Shown: positions 1 to 9,000 of the stretch, in pieces
Numbering within the stretch: the stretch's first letter is position 1
Layout: each line of letters begins with the position of its first letter
Assembly (NCBI GenBank): GCA_903772945.1
Contig: CAICTM010000262.1
Location: forward strand, 19,278-83,277
Source of the DNA: Seminavis robusta
Lineage: Eukaryota > Bacillariophyta > Bacillariophyceae > Naviculales > Naviculaceae
Direction of reading: 5' to 3'
Length of the DNA stretch: 64,000 bases
Notes under the pieces: generated by a model
The model's database searches: none
What the model was told of the DNA's origin: nothing
Seen by the model: the letters and a program-made list of their open reading frames with translations, nothing else
Made by a program: the position numbers and the translations under genes

Positions 1-18
1 CTTGACTTGGATATCGCC

Positions 19-1698
19 ATGAAGCTGCTCCAATGCAGACGATGGTGCTCTTCTGTGAGTACCGGTAACTTAGCCTTCCTCCTTAGCTTGACCTTTATCC
101 CCCAAAGAACGGCTGGGTTCGTCATAATCAACAATAATGATGGCCGGATACCTAGCCGCATCCTCCGTGCCACCGATTCTGATGAGTCGAACAAGCCATC
201 ATCCTTTGAGATTGGTCTCTACGTACACATTCCCTATTGCCGAAGACGATGCCGATATTGCAATTTTGCCATTGTCCCCATTGGAACACAGGTTGACACG
301 GAATCGCCACCATCAAGACGATCAGATGATGAACTCGTGGATGTGGCTACCCAAGGATTCCTGCAAATGGATAGGGCTTACCGAAAATCCCTTTTGCAAG
401 AGATTGAATGGCTCAGGAGCACCACAGACGCAAGCGATAGTCCCATTATATTGAAATCCATTTATTTTGGAGGAGGTACTCCTTCTTTGGCACCCATTGA
501 AACGATACATGCAATTTGGGAGGCACTATTTACTACTACATGTACTACTTCCAGTAGTACAACCGACAATACGCCACTCTTCCAGTTGACGCCCACTGCC
601 GAAGTATCCATCGAAATGGACCCCGGCACCTTTTCCATTGAAAAGCTGTATGCCCTCAAAGATATTGGCTTCAACCGGATTTCTCTCGGAGTGCAGTCCT
701 TTGACGACCGAGTTCTGGAAGCCATTGGACGCGTCCACCGACGGCAAGATGTGCTCGAGGCCATCGCCATGATTCACACTGTCTTTTGTAAGGACGATAA
801 TGGTACACCACCAAACTACTCCATTGATCTCATTTCGGGACTTCCTGGATTGGATCTGGCACTCTGGGCCGAGACGCTGGCAACGGCAACATCGCTGCAA
901 CCATCACCACCCAATCATATCAGCTTGTATGATTTGCAAATTGAACAAGGGACGGTGTTTGGAAAATGGTACAATCACCACAGCAGCGACGATAATAATA
1001 ATGACGACTCGGTCAGTATCCAGCATGCGAGTCAACGAACCAGAGCCACGTCGTCCATCCTCCCTACAAAGAATGATCGTTCCATGCTGCCGTCCGAGGA
1101 AGATTCGGCATTCATGTACAAGTACGCTGCTGGATATCTAAAGGCCAAAGGATTTGAGCATTACGAAGTGAGTTCCTATGCCCGCCACAATAATAATAAT
1201 AAGATGCATCGCAGTCAGCACAATCAAATCTACTGGGCCACCGATGGGCAATGGTTCGCTCTGGGGCTGGGAGCTACCAGCTTTGTCCGTGGACAAATGG
1301 TGGCTCGTCCAAGGACCATGGTGGATTACCAAACGTGGGCAGGGGAACTACAACAACAACAAGGAGGAGGAGAGCGGCAAGGCACGGTGGATTCGAAAGA
1401 CTTCTTGACCGATGTCATTATGAAACGATTGAGGACGTCGGACGGTTTGGACCTCGATTGGATTGAACGTCATCATGGGAAAGAGTGTCTGGACTCCGTG
1501 ATGAAAGGTGCCGCCCTTGGATTGGATTTGGGGTTGATGACACTAGTGGAGGTGGAAGATGATGATAAAGACAGCGGGGAGGGATCCAAGAAGAATGTCC
1601 TGAGGTTGGTGGACCCTGAAGGGTTCCTGTATTCGAACAACCTGATATCCAGTATCTTTGTAGAGCTGGATGAGATCCACGAGGATGGCGGAGACTGA
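19..1698 (+). CDS. HemW/HemN-like radical SAM protein
   Basis: This is a radical SAM protein of the HemW/coproporphyrinogen-dehydrogenase-like family (559 residues from the ATG at 19). The SAM iron-sulfur motif CX3CX2C is at residues 74-81. It is followed by the GGGTPS glycine motif, the EMDPGTF strand, RISLGVQSF and the DLISGLPG segment, in the family order. HemW proteins are thought to act in heme trafficking rather than in the oxidase reaction, so HemW is preferred over HemN, but this is by resemblance only. The first ~35 residues are hydrophobic and contain TAGF, which resembles a diatom plastid presequence cleavage site; mitochondrial import is also possible. The frame is open upstream to the window edge, so a longer N terminus cannot be excluded. 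The C-terminal third carries low-complexity Asn, Gln and Asp/Gly inserts. No intron is seen. Confidence 0.85.
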   Translation: MKLLQCRRWCSSVSTGNLAFLLSLTFIPQRTAGFVIINNNDGRIPSRILRATDSDESNKPSSFEIGLYVHIPYCRRRCRYCNFAIVPIGTQVDTESPPSRRSDDELVDVATQGFLQMDRAYRKSLLQEIEWLRSTTDASDSPIILKSIYFGGGTPSLAPIETIHAIWEALFTTTCTTSSSTTDNTPLFQLTPTAEVSIEMDPGTFSIEKLYALKDIGFNRISLGVQSFDDRVLEAIGRVHRRQDVLEAIAMIHTVFCKDDNGTPPNYSIDLISGLPGLDLALWAETLATATSLQPSPPNHISLYDLQIEQGTVFGKWYNHHSSDDNNNDDSVSIQHASQRTRATSSILPTKNDRSMLPSEEDSAFMYKYAAGYLKAKGFEHYEVSSYARHNNNNKMHRSQHNQIYWATDGQWFALGLGATSFVRGQMVARPRTMVDYQTWAGELQQQQGGGERQGTVDSKDFLTDVIMKRLRTSDGLDLDWIERHHGKECLDSVMKGAALGLDLGLMTLVEVEDDDKDSGEGSKKNVLRLVDPEGFLYSNNLISSIFVELDEIHEDGGD

Positions 1699-2186
1699 AG
1701 CTCCAAGATCAACACGACGACACAGAACGTTCCTGCAGTCTTTAGCACCTGTCTGCCCAATTCCTGCGGATACTGTTGTCTTGTCCAGGAAGCATCATGT
1801 CTGCTGCGTGTGGATTCAGCAAGGAGCAACACTCAGTCCTGTATTGACACTGACGATGGCCGCATCCGCATCCTCGTCTGCCAACAAAACTGAGTATCGT
1901 TGGAGGCCGGGCCGGGCCCTGAGATAGTCAAAAGTGCTAAAATAGCCTGTCTTTGGGGATGTAATGGTCAGATTGTCGAGCTTTTAGCATTCCTTCGCCA
2001 CTATTCGGGCTCCTCATAAATTGTACTGTAGGTCCATTCCAATTCATAACGGACTTCTAAGTCCTCGCACATACTATCCAATGCTCATACGATTTTAGCA
2101 AAAAGTGACTGAAGTAAGTTTACTCACAAACCGAATCGCTAAAACACAGGCTTTACTCTGTGATAACTTTCGGTTGTTTGACTTTT
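1699..2186. other. Intergenic, no gene recognised
   Basis: This is downstream sequence of the HemW-like gene. I see no convincing coding frame, repeat or RNA gene. Confidence 0.5.
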
Positions 2187-2630
2187 TCACCCCCCTTGGG
2201 AATCATCAGTGCTTGGGCTATTGTGGTACTTATGAAATCGAGGTTTATTCGGCATGCTCCGTATATTTCGTTGCAGGAGTTGATTAGCTTTTCTGGCGAT
2301 TCTCTGGATCGTTTCAGTATCTCGAGTCGTTCCCTGTTGCATAGGCTGCAGTGTCGTGTCCCGAAGGTCTTGACAGTGCTGATGGGGTTGCCTTGCCATA
2401 GGATGCTAATTTCGATGCTGTTCCAATGCTCGCTGAGTTGCCACTTCTGGGGTAGGGACTGCATAGAACTGATCCATCCGCCCTGCAAATGTGAGCCCAA
2501 CTTGGATCGGAGATTTTTGGGCAGCGACCGCTTCAACAACGACACCAAAAGATTGGCCATCATAGGTGGGTGATAAGTGAATACCTAGTCGACCCGCAGG
2601 GTTCCTGCGGTTGGCGCTGGGAACAAGCAA
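2187..2630 (-). pseudogene. Degenerate retroelement C-terminal fragment
   Basis: Short minus-strand frames, broken by frameshifts, read like the end of a polyprotein. One segment contains GNPISTVKTFGTRHCSLC, then RERLEILKRS and NSCNEIYGACR. After a frameshift it continues with KPRFHKYHNS. The spaced CxxC...C...H pattern and its position near a terminal stop resemble the C-terminal Cys/His region of non-LTR (LINE-like) reverse transcriptase polyproteins seen in stramenopiles. No reverse transcriptase domain, poly(A) tail or target-site duplication was found, so this is a relic at best. The family assignment is from memory of similar sequences and is uncertain. Confidence 0.35.
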
Positions 2631-2945
2631 TAGGCGGCAGCTTTATCATAGTTATGTGAGTCCGTCACGGACACTATTATTGTCTTTTACCATATAGTTT
2701 AGATCTGTACGGTAGAGTGCACCGAATAACCCACAAAGACACTTATTTCTCTAGCTAGATCTGCAGCTTTCTGTGCGTCCGATGGCTTGGAACCTCAACC
2801 TGCAACTTGAGTAACCTCACTACTAGCAGTAAATGGAACGTACACTCTTCATTGATTGATTGATTCATCGAAACACGTCGCAGCTTTGAAGCCCTGTAGT
2901 TAGTCTGAACAGCCCGTCAGGAAGACATCACATCCATACAAAATC
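2631..2945. other. Intergenic, no gene recognised
   Basis: This spacer lies between the retroelement relic and the 3' end of the minus-strand transporter gene. A short (TTGA)n run, attgattgattgattc, occurs near 2853. Nothing else is recognised. Confidence 0.5.
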
Positions 2946-4547
2946 TCATCTCTTGCCACCTCCTCTCTTCTTGCTCCTTTGTTGTTGATAGATTTCTTCC
3001 GCTTCCTTTCGTGTTGGTACTTCATTACTCAAGGACCACGATGCCCAGAACCACAGCACATTAATACCAGCTCCCAAGATTGAATACTCTTGAATTCCCA
3101 TATCTCCAAAGAGAGCCGTGATTCCCGAAAGTCCCAATGACATGAGTGACTTTCCAAATCGATATCCAAAGACACCAATGACTTCCTTGCCCACAAAGCG
3201 ACTTTCAAAATCCAAGGGTACATAGACCATTTCATCCAGCATTCTTCGTGCAGAATATTCCAATACTTTCATGACCAACAGAGTGGCACTGACAATGTAC
3301 AGTGTTGGGTCTGGTTGACTGGCTTGGAAGCTTGTGAACATCATGGCAATAAAGGGGACGATACGCCACATAATTCTGGGTTCGACAATGGAGAGCAAGG
3401 GTGGCAAAATACCAAACTGAAGAACCATAGAAATGACATTGATTGTGGAAAAGAATTTGCCCACCCATCCAGCCCGTTCGGCATCATTTGGGATGGATCG
3501 GGCCAATCGAGCGACAAAGGCAACATTGAGAATAGTAGCCAAACCTTGGGATGCCAAAATCTCAATGAATAACTTGAGCAAGACAGGCACCCTTGCAAAG
3601 AGCTTGGCGGCCTTTTCAAACATGCCCATTTGTTGCTCTTGCTGTTTGTTGTTACTGCCGTGTTTCTTGGCGACTGGACTGAATCCATGTTCTTCGGAAA
3701 TGGCATAGGCCATGTTGGCGGCAAAGATGCTGACAAGCAGTGTCACTCCGGTTCCCAGCAGAGAAAAGGATATTCCAATCGAGTCAATGATATCAGACAC
3801 AGCAAATCCAGCAATTGCTGAAGTGATACTGGTCAACCCAGCAATGGGTCCAAACCATTTGGCACTCTGGGTGGGTGTCAGTGCCGATGCCATGAAAGAC
3901 CAATATTGGGTGGTGAGCAATTGGACATAGGATTCTCGAAAGACAAAGAGTGGTCCCGACACAAACTTGGCAGCAGGAACTTTCATGATGAGTGTCCCGT
4001 AGGCTTCAAACAAATTAATGGCAATAGCCGAGGCACTAACGACAGTAGCACAAAAGATAGTGGATCGGATGAGAGCCCCTCGTGGACCATGTTGATCCAG
4101 AACTCTGCCATATCCTAGCAGCAATCCCAGGGACATGGGGCTGACAAAGGCCATGGCAAATGGAAAAGCAGCAGCATATTTTCCATAACCAGATGTCTCC
4201 GAGGTAAAGAGTGAAATGGTAATGGGTCGAGCCAGGGAGTAACCCAGGTAATGTAGGGACATGGCCACTGCCATGAAAAAAACTGCCTTGCCACGAGGAC
4301 CAATCCATGATTCTGCTGTTGTCTTTGGACTCTTTTTGACTGCCACAGCCTTGTTCTTTTTGGATGGAGCAGCTTTCTTGTTGGTAGCGCCGCCCCGAGG
4401 AAGATCCTCCACCGCAGAGGAAACAATGGAGGAGAGAGCAGATGCCGCTACCACAACAGCACCACCTCTGCCAATGGAAAGAGCATGTTGCAGCACTGGG
4501 GAGCCATTGGTACCCACAGTGTTGACTAGCCCAGATATCTCCAACAT
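2946..4547 (-). CDS. TLC/nucleotide-transporter-like multi-pass membrane protein
   Basis: A single-exon protein of 533 residues with about 10-12 hydrophobic segments between residues ~90 and ~510. The C-terminal part (LEYSARRMLDEMVYVPLD, then GKEVIGVFGYRFGKS) closely resembles the signature of the TLC family (plastidic and bacterial ATP:ADP exchangers, NTT proteins), where a conserved lysine/arginine-rich segment precedes YIPLD and a GSRxGKS-like motif. The charged positions that define true ATP/ADP exchange cannot all be located, so the substrate is unknown; it could be a divergent NTT paralogue. The first ~85 residues form a non-conserved head with a lysine/alanine-rich stretch (residues ~55-75) and could include a targeting signal, although a classic signal peptide is not obvious. 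The C terminus is strongly basic (RSKKRGGGKR). The next gene upstream, RPAIN-like, is divergent. Confidence 0.7.
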   Translation of the reverse strand: MLEISGLVNTVGTNGSPVLQHALSIGRGGAVVVAASALSSIVSSAVEDLPRGGATNKKAAPSKKNKAVAVKKSPKTTAESWIGPRGKAVFFMAVAMSLHYLGYSLARPITISLFTSETSGYGKYAAAFPFAMAFVSPMSLGLLLGYGRVLDQHGPRGALIRSTIFCATVVSASAIAINLFEAYGTLIMKVPAAKFVSGPLFVFRESYVQLLTTQYWSFMASALTPTQSAKWFGPIAGLTSITSAIAGFAVSDIIDSIGISFSLLGTGVTLLVSIFAANMAYAISEEHGFSPVAKKHGSNNKQQEQQMGMFEKAAKLFARVPVLLKLFIEILASQGLATILNVAFVARLARSIPNDAERAGWVGKFFSTINVISMVLQFGILPPLLSIVEPRIMWRIVPFIAMMFTSFQASQPDPTLYIVSATLLVMKVLEYSARRMLDEMVYVPLDFESRFVGKEVIGVFGYRFGKSLMSLGLSGITALFGDMGIQEYSILGAGINVLWFWASWSLSNEVPTRKEAEEIYQQQRSKKRGGGKR

Positions 4548-4971
4548 GGTTTTTGGTCTCCAACAGGTTCAGTTTTGAAATGATGGCTGGAAGAGGAGAT
4601 GGATGAGACTGATGGCTGCGGCTGATTGGCACTTGCTTGGCATCACAACCCGATCTTGTCCTGACGCCTATCGTTAACCCTTACCTGATTCGAACTGATT
4701 TTCGAACGTTGATCGAAATCATTCGAATTCATTGGGCGAAACACGAACAATTGAAAACAAAGCAGCAGCTCGCAAAATCGCAAAATCGCAAAATCCCAAG
4801 TACAGTAATCCCAAGTCAAGCAACCAACCATGACAGTCTCGTGAAACCTGACCGCTCAATTCGGTTCCGTCTCTCAAAGTCGACTCGACTCCGTCGTTGC
4901 TCCGCAAAGGCCTGCTGTTTAGTGATACCGTAGCGAACAGAAGTCCTTTCACGCACTTTTTTGTTTCTCAG
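4548..4971. promoter_or_regulatory. Divergent intergenic region
   Basis: This 424-bp spacer separates two divergently transcribed genes, so it must hold both promoters. It contains repeats of the form cgaa/ttcg and a short direct repeat of cgcaaaat near 4770-4795. No TATA box or defined operator can be named with confidence. Confidence 0.4.
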
Positions 4972-5910
4972 ATGCTCGTTACTACTACATCAACCATGAA
5001 CTCGACTACTTCTTTTAGTGGTACTTCAATACGGCGCCGATTGACCACCACTGCCAAACAACGAAGTCAGCTCCACAACCAATGGAAAGAGTCTCTGCGA
5101 CAAGCCTGTGTGTCTCGAGCGCGAAAGAATCGAAAGGACTTGATTTGGAGAAAAAGACAACAACAACAACCTACGCTGACCAATGACGATGACATGATGG
5201 CTCGAAGTCTGGTCGAACAAGAACTGAGACAGCAAGGAGTCTCCATTGTCACTCCTAGAAAGGCTTCTACTGTTTCTTCAGTGGATGCATTGAATTATGG
5301 TTTGACAACCGAAAATAGAACCAATCCAGCAGCACAACCATGTTCCATGATGGCAGATGAGGAGGAGCATGGCTTTAGCATTAGTGAACAGGAACTCGAT
5401 GAATTACTGCAAGAAGTAGAGGAAGAATTGAGGCGCAATGAAGAAGAATTGCTGGAAGAAATGCTGGAAGAGGAACGATGTCAGCAAGAAGACATGGCAC
5501 TGCAAATTGCAGAGTATGAAGAATGGCAAAACACCAGCAATAATACAAGCATGGACGAAGAAGAATTTGTCATTTGTCCCCTCTGCTGTGAGTCCATGCT
5601 AGTGCAACAGCAACAACAGCAACAATACTCATCACAATCCCATCAGCCAACCAACATGACGATTGCTTGTCCCAATGATACGTGTCACTTTCAAATCACT
5701 TCTACAATGGGGCTGGCAGATTTGAAAGAACAACTCAGAGTGGCATTTGAGGAGCATTCCATGACTTGTCCTCATAGTGGTACATTGACATTTGACTTGT
5801 TGCCACCAATGGAAGCGACTGAACAGCAGCAACTTGTTGGATCTTGTCCAGAGTGCGATGGTGTCATTCTACCAGTTGGCCAGATGCCTTCAGCCAGTCT
5901 CACATTTTGA
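4972..5910 (+). CDS. RPA-interacting protein (RPAIN/RIP-like)
   Basis: This 312-residue protein has both halves of the RPA-interacting protein family. The N-terminal part has the basic helix WKESLRQACVSRARKNRKDL (residues ~38-60), which matches the importin/RPA-binding N-terminal motif. The C-terminal part is a cysteine-rich zinc-binding domain with CPLCCES, CPNDTCHF, CPHSG and CPECDG, spaced as in RPAIN. In animals this protein carries replication protein A into the nucleus. A glutamate-rich coiled coil separates the two domains. The start at 4972 is chosen because it is the first ATG giving a compact N terminus; 4996 is an alternative, and an in-frame codon at 4897 is less likely. No intron is seen. 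Poly-Gln runs are present in the zinc domain loop. Confidence 0.8.
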   Translation: MLVTTTSTMNSTTSFSGTSIRRRLTTTAKQRSQLHNQWKESLRQACVSRARKNRKDLIWRKRQQQQPTLTNDDDMMARSLVEQELRQQGVSIVTPRKASTVSSVDALNYGLTTENRTNPAAQPCSMMADEEEHGFSISEQELDELLQEVEEELRRNEEELLEEMLEEERCQQEDMALQIAEYEEWQNTSNNTSMDEEEFVICPLCCESMLVQQQQQQQYSSQSHQPTNMTIACPNDTCHFQITSTMGLADLKEQLRVAFEEHSMTCPHSGTLTFDLLPPMEATEQQQLVGSCPECDGVILPVGQMPSASLTF

Positions 5911-6088
5911 GTTTTGGAGTCATGTCAAGGTGACTTATTGGCCAACTATAGAAATGGGAGCACTTTATATATAAGCAATGACGAGTTCAAGCTATGCTGT
6001 GGGAAACCGCCGTGATTAATTTAGAGGACTGGCTCTTTTTGCCTTTAGAAATGCCTTGTGCTAGCTAGCTAACAATTATTCAAGGGTT

Positions 6089-9000
6089 TCAATAGTCTGA
6101 CTGCGGCAGAACTGTGTTCACCATGGAACGAACCACTTCTTGCATCTCTAGATCATCCTCATCCACGTCATCAAACTGATCGTTCCCACTTGCAGTTCCA
6201 GCTGCTGTGGCCGTTTCAATGACCATGGGCTGTGGACCGCCTTTCTGATGGTGAGGTTTCGCCAATGGTCGCTCACTAGATGCGGCAGTGGCGGAGAGGT
6301 GCTCTCCCAGCATTTCCTGTTCGGCCTTGCGTTGTTTGGCCTCGTGAGTGAGACGGCTCTCCACCATTGTGCGGACCGTCTTCAGACGAGTCGTCAGCTG
6401 AACGTCCTTCTCCAACAGTTCCACTGCAAGAGCACAGGCACGATTACCCGCAACTTCACTGGATGCATCGGAAACAGAGATCAAAGTATCACCCAAACAT
6501 TCAATGCATCCCACGTAGCGTTGCCCATCAAGCTTGGCTTTGCCCCAGCGTTTGCCCAGCCAGACAGGAATGTCTGGTTTCAAAGCAGCAAACTTTTCCT
6601 CGCGCATAACCTTCAGTTCCAGAACGGAACCGCCCAGTTCTTGCATGGCCTTTTTTGGATGCACCATGACAATGCTCTTGTCTCCTCTGGCCTGGATTTC
6701 TTGTAGAACAGTGCACATGGGTTTCAGAATTCGGGATACGGCAGCAACGCCGCTGGCAAATCCGCTGTCCATGTAGACGGCACCAATCAGTGCCTCCACA
6801 ACATCTGCAGCCACCTTTGGTGGGTTGGTTCCCCAAAGACCACGACCGAGCTCTTCCGTGCGCCATTGGTATGTCTCAATTCTCTTTGGAAGTGTCTGGT
6901 CACAATGATTCAAGAGCTTCAAGAGGTCATTCCTAATGGCGAGAAAGGCCAGGGTCTCGTTTGCTTCTAGCGTTGCGGACACCATCACGCAGTCTCCCAC
7001 TGGCATCGATATAAAGGTCTTGAATATCCACTCGCGAACAGCGAGGCAGAGCACTGCGTCCCCCACCCATTCCAACCGCTGATAGGAGGGCACATTTGGG
7101 TGCATTGCTGTAGGATGAGTGAAGGCCTCTTCCACCAACTCGTATTTTGTGAAATGACGATGGCCTGTGAATGCTGTCGCAGCGGCGATCAATTGGGGCT
7201 TGGGTTTCGGCCGGTCTTGCCCCAATCTAAGCTTGCCCTTGTCGTCACGATGACTGGGGAGCGTCACAAGCAACTCATCTGCGACTGCAAATGCTGCCTC
7301 GTATCCACGAGATAGATAAACAAGACCCAGAAGAGATTCGACGACATCGGCACATGTCTTTCCCGTAATCGGGTCTTCCACTGCCACACCAAGCCCATTG
7401 TCGTTCCCTGGTGTGTCTGCTGCGTAGAGCTCCAAGGTTGCCGGTGCCCACTGACCGCGGCCCAAGGGTGAAGTCAAGAGGAAACTGTCAATTCGAAAAC
7501 TCTTGCAAATGATAGCCAATCGGTCGTTGCAACCCATTACTGGTCCGTTCAAAGACAAAGCAAACTGTTAGGTCTGCACTTTTCAATCAAAAGGATTCGA
7601 TGGCTCATTTGCACAAAACAACTCACCCGAACGCAGGGTGGATAGGTCACCCTCGTGGAGAAGCTCTATCCAATCAGAGAACTCAGTGGAAAACATGAGG
7701 CTCTGAGTTTGTACCATTTTCAGCACAGCATCACCCAACCACTCAAGACGGTCGTAGTCAGAATATTCAGATGACTCCTCCTCCGAAGCACTCTTTGATG
7801 TCAAGGCCTCTGCAATCTGCGCAAGGGGCAAAGGGGACAGAAAGTTGCCGAGCACATGCATGTGTGTTTTGCAGTGCTGGACAAAGGCATGGGCAGTCAG
7901 AAAAGGTTGCATGTGATGAAGAAACTGTGGCAGATGCGTGCAGAGAAGAAGAATTGAGGGGTCGGCCAAGGTTGACGCCTCCATGCAAGCATCCTTTGGC
8001 AGCAACAGCGAACGAAGGTCACGGTTGACCTCGTGGCGCTTTGAATGAGCTCCCATTCTCTCTGGAATCTTTGGTTCGAAGTTATCGTCATCGAAATCCT
8101 CAGCAAGCGCCTTGTTGAACGGAAGGACCCAAAGACGCTGCGCATCCCAAAGAACGCAATCAGCAGACACATCGTACTCTCGGCAGACTGAAAAATAATC
8201 TTTGAAACTCTCGACGCCTTCTCGCTCCCCTGGAAATGGTGCAGAACAGGTCATGCCGCTTGAACCGTAGCTGATGTAGGTGAAGTGCTTGTCATATCTA
8301 AAATAAATACAACAATCGCAATCTTTCATAAGCTAGCGGGTCCAGCGAACGCATCTGAGATATCTGAATCTGACATACGTACCTTGGAGACCATAGTCGC
8401 GGTTTGGGAAGACCCTCGAGGTCAGATACCGAGCGGACTGCCTGGATTCGTTCTGCTTCAGTTCGATGCGACTGGTTTATCAGTGATTGCATAGTAGCCC
8501 AGTCGAGTTCCCCAGAAGCCGACAAAAGGCCGACATAGTATGGAGGAATGCTGGCAGGCAGCCCTCCGAATGATTTGTTTCGAAAGTAAACGTTCTTTGT
8601 TCTCCGCCGCCAGCGAGCATCAAACAAGAACTTGAAGAAGCGTTCAATGGCTTGGAATTGAAGGTCGCTGCACTCGAATGAAAAACTGGTTCCAAGAGAA
8701 CAGGACACCTTGCCAAATCCTCCGTGCAGGAAAGAAGCGCCGGGAATGATGGAATCGAGAATATCTGTTGTCGATATGACCGCCAGCCGCTGTCCTTCCG
8801 GCGATCGCAAGATCTTGTGCATCTTGTCCATTCTGTCATTGCTTTGGAGCAATGGATAAACAAAGAGCTTTCTCTTGAGTGGCCCATGGACTCCAAATCT
8901 GCCAAATGTGGGGATTTTCACGCGGGTTGGTTCCTTCGTTGCTTTCGAAAGCATCTTGTCGATCAGATCGCTTCTGTTAAGTGGAAGAAGGCGATCACTA

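Noticed and set aside
1138-1466. Short frames within the HemW-like gene
   Set aside because: They lie inside the well-supported coding frame and carry no independent motif.
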